NCBI GenBank assembly: GCA_022511065.1
Contig: JAFLSG010000002.1
Location: forward strand, 1-64,000
DNA length: 64,000 bases
Reading direction: 5' to 3'
Source of the DNA: Prevotella sp.
Lineage (GTDB): Bacteria > Bacteroidota > Bacteroidia > Bacteroidales > Bacteroidaceae
The position numbers were made by a program, and so were the translations under genes. The notes beneath the pieces are model-generated. The model had not been told where the DNA came from. It did no database searches and was given only the letters and a program-made list of their open reading frames with translations. Shown here piece by piece: positions 8,856-20,700 of the stretch (positions within the stretch are counted from its first letter, which is position 1; each line of letters opens with the position of its first letter).

Positions 8856-10680
8856 TGCTGTTGCCGTAAAGTTTAGATATGAGGTCTGTACGACCGATGC
8901 GACGGAGGCTTTGCTCAATGCCTCGCCGCTCCTCGGGCTTGTACCAAAAGAAATACTGTCGTTGGGCAAGCTTCTCCTTCTGGCTCTTGGCGCTGAATAC
9001 CGCTTCGAGTGTATATGGGTCGTAACCTGTGTACCACGTCTCAGTAGCGTTTGTCATGGGCGTGGGCGTGAAGTCTTGCACTTGTTCCAAATGGAAATCC
9101 AACTGCTTGGTGATGACGGCAAGCTCCGCCATGTCTTCCTCACGGCAGCCGGGATGGGAACTGATGAAGTAGGGGATAATCTGCTCGCGGAGATTTTCCT
9201 CGCGGTTGATGCGGTCGAACAGGCGCTTGAACTCATGGAACTGCTGGAAGGAAGGCTTGCGCATGAAATGAAGCACACGGTCGCTGGTATGCTCGGGAGC
9301 CACTTTCAGCCGCCCACTGACATGGTGGCAGATAAGTTCGCGGGCATATTGGCGAGCGGATTGATTGGTTTTCTCGTCCTTGCTGCGGTGCAATAGCAAG
9401 TCATAGCGTACGCCACTGCCGATGAAACTCTTCTTAATACCGGGCAGGGCATCAACGGCGTGGTAGATGTCGAGCAGCCGACTGTGGTCGGTGTCAAGGT
9501 TAGGACATATCTGTGGGTGGATGCAACTCGGTCGGTTGCACTTTTCGCAAGCCTTCAAGTTCCTGCCCGCCATACCGTACATATTCGCAGAAGGGCCTCC
9601 AAGGTCGGACAGATATCCCTTGAAATCAGGCATCTCGGTCACCTTCCTCACCTCTTTTAATATACTCTCCTTGGAGCGGCAGGAGATGAATTTACCTTGA
9701 TGGGCAGAGATTGTGCAGAAGGCGCACCCTCCGAAGCAGCCCCGATGGATATTGACCGAGTGCTTAATCATATCGTAGGCAGGGATGCGCTTGCCTTTGT
9801 ATTTGGGGTGGGGCTGCCGGGTGTAAGGCAAATCGAATGAGGCATCCATCTCCTCCGTGGTCATCGGAGGGTAGGGGGGATTGACCACGGCAACCTTTCC
9901 ACTCACCTCTTGCAGGATGCGCTGAGCGTGCATCTTATTGGATTCTTCCTCGATATGCCGGAAATTCTCCGCCTGTGCCCGCTTGTCGCGCAGACATTCC
10001 TCGTGGCTGTGGAGCAATATGTCATTGTCGCTGATTCCTCCTGGGATGTCCTGTCTTCGGGAGAGATAGACCGTCTGGGGAATGTCGCGGATGCTGCCGA
10101 TAGGTTGTCCCTCCTCAAGCTGACGGGCAAGCTGCACGATAGGCTTCTCACCCATGCCGTATATCAGCAGGTCTGCACCGCTGTCGCAAAGGATGCACTT
10201 GCGCAGTTCGTCTTGCCAATAGTCATAATGGGTGAGTCGGCGCAGCGATGCCTCAATGCCGCCGAGGATGACGGGCACATCGGGGAAAAGCTGTTTGAGT
10301 ATCTTGGAATAGACGATGGTAGGATATTCCGGCCGCATATCGTGCCGTCCGTCAGGGCTGTATGCGTCTTCGGAACGCAACCGGCGGTTGGCAGTATATT
10401 TATTGACCATGGAATCCATGCAGCCTGGCGCGATGCCAAAGAACAGACGGGGGCGACCAAGTTTCTTGAAATCACGGAAATCGCCATGCCAGTCGGGCTG
10501 CGGAACAATCGCCACCCGATAGCCCGCCGCTTCGAGTGTCCGCCCGATGACGGCTGCACCAAACGACGGATGATCCACGTATGCGTCACCCGAAAACAGG
10601 ATGACATCAACCTCCGTCCATCCCCGGAGGTCGAGTTCTTTTTTCGTTGTCGGCAGAAAATCCGTGAGTCTGTATTCCAT
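8779..10680 (-). CDS. YgiQ family radical SAM protein
   Basis: MEYRLTDFLPTTKKELDLRGWTEVDVILFSGDAYVDHPSFGAAVIGR...; HRGCFGGCAFCTISAHQGKFI radical SAM CxxxCxxC. Confidence 0.95.
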   Translation of the reverse strand: MEYRLTDFLPTTKKELDLRGWTEVDVILFSGDAYVDHPSFGAAVIGRTLEAAGYRVAIVPQPDWHGDFRDFKKLGRPRLFFGIAPGCMDSMVNKYTANRRLRSEDAYSPDGRHDMRPEYPTIVYSKILKQLFPDVPVILGGIEASLRRLTHYDYWQDELRKCILCDSGADLLIYGMGEKPIVQLARQLEEGQPIGSIRDIPQTVYLSRRQDIPGGISDNDILLHSHEECLRDKRAQAENFRHIEEESNKMHAQRILQEVSGKVAVVNPPYPPMTTEEMDASFDLPYTRQPHPKYKGKRIPAYDMIKHSVNIHRGCFGGCAFCTISAHQGKFISCRSKESILKEVRKVTEMPDFKGYLSDLGGPSANMYGMAGRNLKACEKCNRPSCIHPQICPNLDTDHSRLLDIYHAVDALPGIKKSFIGSGVRYDLLLHRSKDEKTNQSARQYARELICHHVSGRLKVAPEHTSDRVLHFMRKPSFQQFHEFKRLFDRINREENLREQIIPYFISSHPGCREEDMAELAVITKQLDFHLEQVQDFTPTPMTNATETWYTGYDPYTLEAVFSAKSQKEKLAQRQYFFWYKPEERRGIEQSLRRIGRTDLISKLYGNSNENHRTSHRPQESRKEKRGRNRRNK

Positions 10681-10683
10681 TGC

Positions 10684-11028
10684 TTAGTGGAAAGGTGTTC
10701 CCTGGAAGGCGCGGGTGGTCATACCGAGATTCCCGTTGCCCGCATTCTTCCAGTTGATATAGAGAATCACAAGCTGCTGCAGGCCGAATGCCTTCATGTT
10801 GGGATGGTAAATCACGTCGAGACAAAGGTCGAGCAGAGCCTTGTCCTTACCCGCATCACCTTCAAGTAATGAGCGGACATTCAGCTTCAGTTTGTCGAGT
10901 ACCTGCTCATCCACATAGCCTGTGGAGTCAATCAAGTCGCGGAACAGCTGATACTTCTCGATGGTGGCGAGGTGTTCTTCGGACACTTCCATGTTTCTTG
11001 TGCCGGATGAATTGGTCTGAATCTTCAT
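10684..11028 (-). CDS. hypothetical protein (likely start 10992 or 11028)
   Basis: 114-aa ORF just upstream of ygiQ-like, co-directional. Confidence 0.6.
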   Translation of the reverse strand: MKIQTNSSGTRNMEVSEEHLATIEKYQLFRDLIDSTGYVDEQVLDKLKLNVRSLLEGDAGKDKALLDLCLDVIYHPNMKAFGLQQLVILYINWKNAGNGNLGMTTRAFQGTPFH

Positions 11029-11054
11029 TTTGTTTGTAGGTTTTTAGTGAATAT

Positions 11055-13997
11055 TTATAACGATTGTAATAGGAATCGCAGAATGCCGTGCATCAGTGTG
11101 TGGCGCTTGGTCTCAGACTTGATGCACTCAAACGGGAAGCCGAGCGTCATCGCCTTGTAGTCCGTTCCGTCGTAGGCAACGCAGGCACTATAGTCATCAC
11201 CGTACATCATGGCGGAATAAGCGGGAGCCACGGGCTGCAGGATATCGGGATGAGTGGCAGCATAGTGGGTCTCGTTCAGCAGACGGTAGAACTCGAAGGT
11301 AGTGCCGAGTCCTCTGATGGTTTCGCTATTGAGGCTGTCGGCATCCGTTCCCTGATAGTCGCACTTGAGCACACTCTCCAGAAACCTGCGGTCTGAGGGC
11401 ATGTTCATATCTGCCCCCACGTAAGAACCGCTAACGAGTAGCGCACCTCCCTTAGAGGTAAAGAGTCGCAGATGTTCCCGCAACATGGGAGAGAACGCCT
11501 GATATTTGCGGAGCGAATAGCCGTCGTTTTTCTCTAATCCGAGAATCAAATCCACCATATTATATTGTGTGGGTCGCACTTCGTTGGTCTCCAAAGCCTC
11601 GGAAGAACAACTGACGATGCTGTATCGCTGAACAGAAGCAATGGCCTCCGCGTGTGTGCGTATATAGTTAAAGTCATTACCTGCAATGAACTGCCCCATC
11701 AGAGAGTCGTTTGTATAGCCGAGTCCCGACGGACTTTCCCTGCCCATCGTCGCTTTGTTGAAGCAAGTCTGATAACCGAGCCAGCCTGCAGTCCTGCCGT
11801 ATGTAACGCCGGGATCGGTCTCAAGGTCAAATCCTTGTTCGGCTGCGTTATCTCGAACATGGGGAGAGGCAAGGCGATGGAAACCATTTACGATAAGCAC
11901 CGTCTTCTGCGCTTCAGGGATATAACAAGTGGAAACAACCTCAGTGGGGAAACTTTCGCCACCCTCATTAACCGCTGACACGCGAAAAGAATAGAGTTCT
12001 CCCGGCTCTATCTTTAGGACTGCGCTTGTTTCATTGCCTTTGATATAGCGTCCGTTGTCGAAGCCCCCTTTCCCGATGGCAGTATAAATGATATAGCCGG
12101 TAGGTCGTGCTGATGCTTCATCCGGGTCTTTTACTTCCGCCCAACTGATTTTTGCCTCCCCATCATCCGTCAGTTCCACACGCAAACGGTTTGGTGTCAG
12201 CGGACTGACGGTATAGGTTGTGTTGTGCATACGGCTGACATATCGAAGCAGAACCTTGTAAATACTACGCGCCAGATTGAAGCGGAAGTTGGGGTCTTGG
12301 CCTTTGCGCATATCGGCAAAGTTCTGGTGCGACATCGTTTCAAGGATAGCACTCGGCACTTCAGGCACTCGGCTCTCCGAATAGTTGCGGTCGAATAGCT
12401 CTCGCATCTGCCAGTCACCATACAACCGTCGCATATCATTAGATACGGATACGAGCAGTTCATCTGCAAGGTCGCGTGAAGCAAGGCGTGAGCGACCTGT
12501 GCTTAAGATGCTGTCATTCAGATAGCTTGTGCAGATAGCAAGTGTACCCGTGTGGCTCTTCCCATCGCGTGTGTAGCCTGCATCACTGTGTATGGCGAGC
12601 GAAAGTTCCATCGGTACACCTCTGCCAGTCGTGTCGGGCATGTAGCAAGAACCACCTGCCAATAGGTTCATCATGTAGCTGCGGGCATTGATGTCATCGC
12701 CATAGTCGTCCTCACCGTTCTTTGTGCTATAGACGGAATAGGGCATTCCCGCCCACTGCGCATAGTAGCGTGCGCCCTCCATGCAACGGGGTAAGCCGCT
12801 GACCTCCCTGCCGCGTGCGATGTTTCCCATGCCACCGCCGAAGCGCACGGCATCTGCCGTGACCACCCCGTCGTGGTTTTCACTGCGGTTGCTCAACACC
12901 ACGCGATTTCGCTCGCTGCTTCCTTCGTCGAAATCGAAAGTACCGAGATACACCCAAGTAGAGCCACCCATTTGCTGATTGACCCGAAACTCCGTGGGAA
13001 CACCCTGATGCCAGACGGTGTAGTGAGCATCGTCAATGCTTCCCGCTACGGTCTGATAACTGACATAGACGGCATATTTGCCCGCTTCGGGAATGGTGGG
13101 CTGATAGGATATAAGACTTTGATGACGGTTGTTTTCCACGGTTTTGGCTTGTCGTGCCGTGCCCGCCAAAAAGGGATTCTCACCATCTGTGTAATATCCG
13201 TCATGGAAAGCAAAGCCTGCCGAGTCAGTCTGCTGCCAGGCATGACTGCCATTGGTCTCTTGATAGCGCGCGGAAACGGATGAAGGCGTATCGTTATCCA
13301 CGATGATTTCATGCCGCTGCCAGTCACGTTCACGTGGCGTGAAAACAATGGCTCCCGCCTTTTCAAGCATAGGAATCAGATATGGAACGACGATGGTCTG
13401 CGTGAAAAGGTCTTCGCGCGTTCCGAACAATGGGGGGCGCTGCCATTTCCATACGCTGTCGCGGATGTGGAAATAACGCCCGTGGCTTGCCCAAAGCGTG
13501 AGGTGGCGGTTCTGCAAACCATTGGTAATCCGATAGGGCAGGGAAGCATTGCTCACCCACGGCTTGCCTTTATAGTCGATTTCTCCCCATACTCTGTCAG
13601 GGTTTGGCGTTTGTCTCAGTCGGATAGGCACAAGGTCTCTGATGTCCCATCCGCCCGTCTTGACCGTCAGTTGACATTCCCTGCACGTGTCGGGGAGCAA
13701 ATTCAAGACACTTTGGTAGATGTCTTCTGCCGACTGCGGAGTGAACAACTGTTCCCCAAAGTGTGTGTCAGCACAGACGGTGATAGTCTGCAAAGTGTCA
13801 TTTATCTCTAAATTTTGTAGTCTGGAGGCTGTCCGTATGCGCTGTCCTGCGGGGCGATAGCCATTGAAGTAGCGGTCTAATCGGTTCTTTATTTCCCTTT
13901 GAGGGTCTGCGGGTTTCGCCGGTCTCCTCACGGGTTGATGGGCATTGGCAGACAACAACAGGCATAAAGCCATGCAGATGGTAATGATGCTTCTCAT
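11055..13997 (-). CDS. Secreted protein with amidase-like region, golvesin C-terminal-like domain and FN3-like segment (xanthan-lyase-type annotation)
   Basis: Signal peptide; AGKYAVYVSYQTVAGSIDDAHYTVWHQG...TWVYLGTFDFDEGSSERNRVVLSN (golvesin-like); SLAIHSDAGYTRDGKSHTGTLAICTS amidase-like core. Confidence 0.75.
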   Translation of the reverse strand: MRSIITICMALCLLLSANAHQPVRRPAKPADPQREIKNRLDRYFNGYRPAGQRIRTASRLQNLEINDTLQTITVCADTHFGEQLFTPQSAEDIYQSVLNLLPDTCRECQLTVKTGGWDIRDLVPIRLRQTPNPDRVWGEIDYKGKPWVSNASLPYRITNGLQNRHLTLWASHGRYFHIRDSVWKWQRPPLFGTREDLFTQTIVVPYLIPMLEKAGAIVFTPRERDWQRHEIIVDNDTPSSVSARYQETNGSHAWQQTDSAGFAFHDGYYTDGENPFLAGTARQAKTVENNRHQSLISYQPTIPEAGKYAVYVSYQTVAGSIDDAHYTVWHQGVPTEFRVNQQMGGSTWVYLGTFDFDEGSSERNRVVLSNRSENHDGVVTADAVRFGGGMGNIARGREVSGLPRCMEGARYYAQWAGMPYSVYSTKNGEDDYGDDINARSYMMNLLAGGSCYMPDTTGRGVPMELSLAIHSDAGYTRDGKSHTGTLAICTSYLNDSILSTGRSRLASRDLADELLVSVSNDMRRLYGDWQMRELFDRNYSESRVPEVPSAILETMSHQNFADMRKGQDPNFRFNLARSIYKVLLRYVSRMHNTTYTVSPLTPNRLRVELTDDGEAKISWAEVKDPDEASARPTGYIIYTAIGKGGFDNGRYIKGNETSAVLKIEPGELYSFRVSAVNEGGESFPTEVVSTCYIPEAQKTVLIVNGFHRLASPHVRDNAAEQGFDLETDPGVTYGRTAGWLGYQTCFNKATMGRESPSGLGYTNDSLMGQFIAGNDFNYIRTHAEAIASVQRYSIVSCSSEALETNEVRPTQYNMVDLILGLEKNDGYSLRKYQAFSPMLREHLRLFTSKGGALLVSGSYVGADMNMPSDRRFLESVLKCDYQGTDADSLNSETIRGLGTTFEFYRLLNETHYAATHPDILQPVAPAYSAMMYGDDYSACVAYDGTDYKAMTLGFPFECIKSETKRHTLMHGILRFLLQSL

Positions 13998-13998
13998 G

Positions 13999-14553
13999 TT
14001 ACAGCTCCCCGATTGTGAACTTTTCGGGCTTCTTGCCTTTGAAATCCTTGAAATATAACTTGATTTCCCGCATATCCTTGTCTATATCCCCTGAAGGAAC
14101 AACGGCTTTCGTGCATTGAATTAGTTTTCGTTCATAGTCAAGACCATAAAGCAGAATGGGGAGATTCGCCTTCAAAGCAATGTAGTAAAAACCTTTTTTC
14201 CACTCTGGATTCTTGGAACGTGTCCCTTCGGGCGTGATGCACAGGCAAAATGTCTTGGCTGACTTTGCTACTTCCGCCAAGCTGTCGGTGAGGCTGTTGT
14301 GTTTCTGCCGATGCACGGTGATTCCCCCCATCTTCCTGAAAATGGTACCTAACGGCCAGAAGAACCACTCTTTCTTCATCAGGAAGTTGCATCGCATTCC
14401 CTTTGCACCAATGTATAACTGACCGATGAAGAAATCCCAGTTGCTCGTGTGAGGAGCCAGACAGATGATGAATTTCCCGGGGTGCGCCTCAGTCACTTCG
14501 GCTGTCCACCCCATGCATTTGTATAGCAGCCAGTTGCAGAACTTTTTCCACAT
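13999..14553 (-). CDS. 1-acyl-sn-glycerol-3-phosphate acyltransferase (PlsC-like)
   Basis: APHTSNWDFFIG (HxxxxD motif), MGGITVHR, CITPEGTRSK. Confidence 0.85.
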   Translation of the reverse strand: MWKKFCNWLLYKCMGWTAEVTEAHPGKFIICLAPHTSNWDFFIGQLYIGAKGMRCNFLMKKEWFFWPLGTIFRKMGGITVHRQKHNSLTDSLAEVAKSAKTFCLCITPEGTRSKNPEWKKGFYYIALKANLPILLYGLDYERKLIQCTKAVVPSGDIDKDMREIKLYFKDFKGKKPEKFTIGEL

Positions 14554-14559
14554 GGTGCC

Positions 14560-14826
14560 TCAAGAATTGATTTGGTCTAAGACTTCACTCACCTGTGCGC
14601 AGTATTTCTCGCGCAAATCCTTGTAGTAGGCGCGCGGAGACATACCAGGTTCGGGGTGAGATACACGGCGGACATGCTCGTCGCCCATCTTTACGATGGA
14701 GGAAAGCAGTGCCTTGGCAGTCTCGCGATTACTTTCGGGGCCGTAGAGTGAAACCGCCACACATTCAGCAAAAAGGGCTTCGCAAATCATGTTGATGCTT
14801 TTTTTCAATGCTCTTTTGTTTGCCAT
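14560..14826 (-). CDS. hypothetical protein (88 aa)
   Basis: MANKRALKKSINMICEALFAECVAVSLYG...; ATG at 14826 preferred over the longer ORF. Confidence 0.75.
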   Translation of the reverse strand: MANKRALKKSINMICEALFAECVAVSLYGPESNRETAKALLSSIVKMGDEHVRRVSHPEPGMSPRAYYKDLREKYCAQVSEVLDQINS

Positions 14827-15025
14827 AAAATTTTCAGTTTTAATGGTAATTGCTATTTTGACTGAACAAAGATAATAAAAAAACTGGGACTGCAACCTTT
14901 TCACCTTCAAAAAAAATATTAAAAAGGCGATTTTGACCGCTTTTCTTTCGTAATTTTAAGGAAAAAGCGTAATTTTGCGGTCAATTTGATAAAGAATCAT
15001 TCATTTTACAAACATTCAATAGATT

Positions 15026-16663
15026 ATGGAAAAAAGCGCATTGCAGATTGCGAGAGCCGCCTATCAGCCAAAGCTGCCGAAGGCTCTTCAGGGTGCAGTA
15101 AAAGTAAAGGAAGGCCAGCCTACGCAGAGCGTGGGTGACCAGGAGGAAATCAAGAAGTTGTTCCCCAACACTTACGGAATGCCCATCGTGGAGTTTGAAC
15201 CTGCCACGGAAGCAAACACGAAGAAGATGAACGTGGGTATCATCCTTTCCGGCGGTCAGGCCCCCGGCGGACATAATGTCATCACCGGTCTGTTCGACCA
15301 GATTAAGAAACTCAACCCGGAGAACCGTCTGTTCGGTTTCATCCTCGGCCCTGGCGGTCTGGTGGATCATAACTATATGGAACTGACTGCCGATATTATC
15401 GACGAGTACCGCAACACGGGCGGCTTCGACATGATTGGTTCTGGCCGTACAAAGCTTGAGAAAGTTGAGCAGTTTGAAAAGGGTCTTGAGATTATCCGTG
15501 AGTTGGATATCAAGGCTATCGTGATTATCGGTGGTGATGATTCTAACACCAACGCTTGTGTACTTGCAGAGTATTATGCTGCCAAGAATTATGGCGTACA
15601 GGTGATTGGCTGCCCCAAGACCATTGACGGTGACCTGAAGAACGACCAGATTGAGACCAGTTTCGGTTTCGATACGGCTTGCAAGACCTATTCCGAGTTG
15701 ATTGGAAACATTGAGCGCGACTGTAACTCTGCCCGCAAATACTGGCATTTTATTAAAGTGATGGGTCGCTCTGCATCTCACATCGCATTGGAGTGCGCCT
15801 TGCAGACACAACCGAACATCTGCCTTGTGTCAGAGGAAGTAGAAGCCAAGGAGCAAAGTCTCGACGAGGTTGTGGAGTACATTGCAAGTGCAGTAGCTGT
15901 TCGTGCCGCTGAGGGTAACAACTATGGAACGGTTATCATCCCCGAGGGACTGATTGAGTTCATCCCTGCCATCAAGAAGCTTATCGCACAGTTGAACGAC
16001 GTGCTTGCCACGCCGGAGGCTCAGAATCTCAGCCGCGACGAGCAGATTGCCTTCGTGAAGAGCCATATCTCCAAAGAGAATCTTGCCGTGTTTGAGTCAC
16101 TTCCCGAGAGTGTTGCCGCACAGCTTGCCCTCGACCGCGACCCGCATGGAAACGTGCAGGTGTCTCTCATCGAGACGGAGAAGCTGCTTTCGTCGATGGT
16201 TGCCGTAAAGCTTGATGCTTGGAAGAAGGAGGGCAAGTTTGCGGGTAAGTTCTCCGCACAGCACCACTTCTTTGGTTATGAGGGTCGTTGCGCCGCTCCT
16301 TCTAACTTCGATGCAGACTACTGCTATGCCCTCGGTACGAGTGCAGCACAGTTGATTGCCAATGGCAAGACGGGTTACATGGCCATCGTGAAGAACACGA
16401 CGGCTCCCGCAGAGCAGTGGATTGCCGGTGGTGTGCCCATCACGATGATGATGAACATGGAGCGTCGTAACGGTGAGATGAAGCCCGTTATCCGCAAGGC
16501 ACTCGTAGAACTCGATGGCAAACCGTTCAAGGCGTTTGCTGCTCAGCGCGAGAGATGGGCCAAGGAGACTGCCTACGTTTATCCGGGTCCGATTCAGTAT
16601 TGGGGTCCGACCGAGGTGTGCGACCAGCCCACCCGCACGTTGGCACTCGAACAAAGCAAGTAA
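15026..16663 (+). CDS. pfp: diphosphate--fructose-6-phosphate 1-phosphotransferase (PPi-PFK)
   Basis: [58 protein letters not shown] motifs; 545 aa; TAATTTTG -7 box upstream. Confidence 0.95.
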   Translation: MEKSALQIARAAYQPKLPKALQGAVKVKEGQPTQSVGDQEEIKKLFPNTYGMPIVEFEPATEANTKKMNVGIILSGGQAPGGHNVITGLFDQIKKLNPENRLFGFILGPGGLVDHNYMELTADIIDEYRNTGGFDMIGSGRTKLEKVEQFEKGLEIIRELDIKAIVIIGGDDSNTNACVLAEYYAAKNYGVQVIGCPKTIDGDLKNDQIETSFGFDTACKTYSELIGNIERDCNSARKYWHFIKVMGRSASHIALECALQTQPNICLVSEEVEAKEQSLDEVVEYIASAVAVRAAEGNNYGTVIIPEGLIEFIPAIKKLIAQLNDVLATPEAQNLSRDEQIAFVKSHISKENLAVFESLPESVAAQLALDRDPHGNVQVSLIETEKLLSSMVAVKLDAWKKEGKFAGKFSAQHHFFGYEGRCAAPSNFDADYCYALGTSAAQLIANGKTGYMAIVKNTTAPAEQWIAGGVPITMMMNMERRNGEMKPVIRKALVELDGKPFKAFAAQRERWAKETAYVYPGPIQYWGPTEVCDQPTRTLALEQSK

Positions 16664-16684
16664 CACAAATGCATAGAGGCACGG

Positions 16685-17620
16685 ATGAACGCATTTCTGC
16701 GCATCCGTGCCCTTTTCAATATGTCGCAGAAGAAGAGAGTAGTTCGCCGGAAAGGTGTTGGCACGACCCGCACTTATCATGGGCCTGGTCAGCGGAAGCG
16801 CCCTAATTTCATCATCCGTCTTCTCCAGAAAGTTCCCTCATGGGGCTGGTGGATTGGTGGCGGGTGCATCGTACTCGGCTACATCTGGTTCTTCTATTAT
16901 TTCTTCGTTGGGCCTTTCGGTTTCCGTTGGCGTGCGCTGTACGGCGAGATCAACTATCCCGAAGGCTACGAGATTCACGGTATTGATATTTCCCACCATC
17001 AGGGACGCGTCAATTGGGGCGACCTGAAAGACAAGGGAAGCATCAACAAGTGCCCCATCAGTTTTGTCATGATCAAGGCGACTGAGGGAGCTACGCAGAC
17101 CGATGAGAACTTCCACGACAACTTTTTCCAGGCTCGGGAGTACGGCTTTACCCGCGGTGCCTACCACTTTTATAGTGTGCATACGCCCGCCAATGAACAG
17201 GCGCGCCACTTCATAGAGACCGTCCGTTTGGAGAACGGCGACCTGCCGCCCGTGCTCGATGTGGAGCATAAGCCCAAGCAGCAGACCGACGAGCAGTTCA
17301 AGAATTCCCTTCTTCAGTGGCTTGACATCGTGGAGAAGCATTACCAGGTGAAGCCTATCATCTATACCTATCATAAGTTTAAGATGCGCTACCTCAATGA
17401 TTCCATCTTCGATCAATACCCCTATTGGATTGCGCACTACTATGTGGATTCCGTGGAGTACAAGGGACGCTGGAAGTTCTGGCAGCACACGGATGCAGGT
17501 CGCTTGCCGGGCATCAAGGGCAATGTGGATTTCAATATCTACAATGGTTCTTACTATGACCTCCGTCAGATGACCATCGGCTCGCAGGAGACTATCGGGG
17601 AGAAGGCGTATAGTCAGTGA
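16685..17620 (+). CDS. glycoside hydrolase family 25 (lysozyme-like) membrane-anchored protein
   Basis: EIHGIDISHHQGRVNWGDLK...FVMIKATEGATQTDENFHDNFFQAREYGFTRGAYHFY...LPPVLDVE; N-terminal TM. Start may be 16721. Confidence 0.9.
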   Translation: MNAFLRIRALFNMSQKKRVVRRKGVGTTRTYHGPGQRKRPNFIIRLLQKVPSWGWWIGGGCIVLGYIWFFYYFFVGPFGFRWRALYGEINYPEGYEIHGIDISHHQGRVNWGDLKDKGSINKCPISFVMIKATEGATQTDENFHDNFFQAREYGFTRGAYHFYSVHTPANEQARHFIETVRLENGDLPPVLDVEHKPKQQTDEQFKNSLLQWLDIVEKHYQVKPIIYTYHKFKMRYLNDSIFDQYPYWIAHYYVDSVEYKGRWKFWQHTDAGRLPGIKGNVDFNIYNGSYYDLRQMTIGSQETIGEKAYSQ

Positions 17621-17702
17621 GCAGACCTCCTTATCCTGTTTATGTGTACTTAACTATCTGTCATTTGCATGTACTTAACTATTTATTAAAACTTAAAACG
17701 AT

Positions 17703-20700
17703 ATGAACAGAAAACTATTTCTCTCCATGCTGCTGCTTGTGTCGGCAGTTGTGGCAAATGCCGAAGAGGCGCGACTGCTGCGCTTCCCGGCGACCAACGG
17801 AAATGAAGTGGTGTTCACCTATGCCGGTGATCTCTACACGGTTCCCATCAAGGGCGGCGAGGCCAAGCGCCTTACCTCGCATGTAGGTTATGAGATGTTC
17901 GCCCGCTATTCTCCTGACGGCAAGAGCATTGCCTTTACGGGTGAGTATGATGGCAACCGCGAAGTGTATGTCATTCCGGCTGCGGGTGGCGAGCCACGGC
18001 GACTGACTTACACCTCTACCAACTCGCGCGATGACTTGGGCGACCGCATGGGGCCCAACAATATGGTGATGACTTGGACGAATGACGGCAAGCAGGTGCT
18101 CTACCGCAACCGTATCAGCGACGGCTTTGCCGGTCAGCTCTGGACGGTTTCCGCTGAGGGTGGCATGCCCGACAAGCTGCCATTGCCCGAGGGTGGATGG
18201 GCAAGTTATTCTCCCGACGGCAAGCAGATGGCTTACAACCGTGTGATGCGTGAGTTCCGCACGTGGAAATACTATCGTGGCGGTATGGCAGATGACATCT
18301 GGATTTACGACCCGCAGCAGGGGGAAATCAAGAACATCACGAACAATGTGGCACAGGATATCATGCCTATGTGGATTGGTGATGAGATTTTCTATATCTC
18401 CGACCGCGACATGATTATGAACATTTTCGTGTATAATGTCAAGACCGGGCAGACGGAGAAGGTGACCAACTACACGGACTACGACGTGAAATTCCCGAGT
18501 TCAAACGGGCAGTTGATTGTCTATGAGAATGCCGGTTACCTTTATAAGTTAGACCCCAAGACGCGCCAGACGGAGAAAATCAGCGTTACGCTGACCTCTG
18601 ACAATATCTATGGCCGCCCCGAACAGCGCAATGTCTCCGACCGCATCTCGTCGGTAAGTCTTACGAATGACGGTCAGCGGTTGGCCATCACCGCCCGTGG
18701 CGAGGTGTTCGACGTGCCGGCATCCACAGGTGTAGTGAAGAATATCACCCGCACACCGGGCGCTAACGAGCGTGGTGCCGTATGGAGTCCCGATGCCAAA
18801 TATATTGCCTACATCAGCGACCGCACGGGTGAGACGGAGGTTTATCTTCAGCCGGCTGACGGCGGGGAGGCTATCCAACTCACCAAGAACAACGACACTT
18901 ACATCCGCTCGCTCTCTTGGACACCCGACAGCAAGCAGGTGTTCTACACCGACCGCAAGAACCGTGTCGTGGCTGTGGATGTTGCAACGAAGAGCAAGCG
19001 CACGGTATTGGAGAATCCCGAATCGGAGTTCCGTGGCTTGGAGTTCTCTCCCGACAGCAAGTGGATGACCTACACAAAGCCCGCTGCCAACGACATGAGC
19101 GTGGTCTATGTGTGCAATCTTGAGAACGGCAAGGAATATCCCGTGACCGAGAAGTGGTATAACTCCTCATCGCCGGTGTTCAGTGCCGACGGCAAATATC
19201 TTATCTTCACCTCCGAGCGCGACCTGAATCCGACTTACAGTCGCGTGGAATGGAACTTCGCTTACACGGATATGAGTGCCGTCTATATGGCGATGCTGAC
19301 TGCCGACACGCCGTCACCGCTGCTGCCAAAGGATGACAAGGCGGGCGAAAAGGGCGGAGACAAGCCCAAGGGAGAGAAGGCATCGGCAGATAAAACCGAG
19401 GCTGTAAGCGTGCAGATAGACCCGGAGGGCATCTTTGGTCGCATCATCAAACTGCCCATTCGCCCAGGCCGCTACTTCGGATTCTATTCTGATGGCAAGA
19501 AACTCTACTATTCTGGTATGGGCAGTACCCGCGTGTTTGATTTCGCCACGCAAGAGGATAAGACCGTATTGGAAGGTGGTCGCGTGACCTATCGCAGCGG
19601 TGCGAAGAAGGCATTGGTCAATCAGCGTGGCAAGATGTATGTGGTAAACTTCCCTGCCGATCGCGTGACACTCGACAAAGCAGTAGATACCGACAACTTG
19701 GTGGCAACGGTGGATTTCACCGAGGAGTGGCCGCAAATCTATGATGAAGTGTGGCGTGCTTTCCGCGATGGCTACTATCTTGAGAATATGCACGGCCGCG
19801 ATTGGAAGGCGTTGAAGGAAAAGTATGCCGTGCTTTTGCCTTACGCCAAGACCCGCCTCGACCTGAACTATATCATCGGTGAGCTTATCGGTGAGTTGGC
19901 AAGTGGTCACGCCTATGTCAATACCGGCGAGAAGCCCGAGGCTCCGCGCATCCCGATGGGACTGCTGGGTGCTGAGGTAAGCCGTGATAAGAGTGGATAT
20001 TACCGTATCGACAAGATTCTGGAGGGCGCTCCGTACAGCCAGACACTGCGCTCACCGCTCACGGAACCGGGCATCGGTGTGCAGGAAGGTGACTATATTA
20101 CAGCCATCGACGGCATCTCTACCCAGACGGTTCAGAACATCTATGAACTGCTTGTCGGCAAGGCTGACGTGCTGACAGAGCTGACGATAAACAACAAAGC
20201 GGCTGCCGGCGGTCGTCAGGTGGTTATCAAACCAATTGACAACGAATATCCGCTCTACCACTATGCGTGGGTGCAGAACAACATCCGCAAGGTGGAAGAG
20301 GCAACCAACGGTCGCGTGGGTTACATCTACGTTCCCGATATGGGTGTTGAGGGTCTGAACGAGTTCGCTCGCTACTACTATCCGCAGCTCGACAAGGAGG
20401 CGCTGATTATCGACGACCGTGCCAATGGCGGCGGCAACGTATCGCCCATGATTATTGAGCGACTGCTGCGCAAGCCTTATCGTATGACGATGAGGCGCAC
20501 CTCTACGCGCACAAGTCCTATACCTGAAGGTACGCAGATTGGCCCGAAGGTGCTGTTGATTAACAAGTATTCGGCTTCCGACGGCGACCTCTTCCCGTGG
20601 AGCTTCAAGGCCAACAAGTTGGGTAAAGTCATCGGTACGCGCACTTGGGGCGGTATCGTGGGCATCAGTGGTTCGCTGCCTTACATGGACGGTACGGATG

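Noticed and set aside
14981-15811. 276-aa minus-strand ORF
   Set aside because: Antisense to PPi-PFK, whose conserved motifs are in the plus frame.
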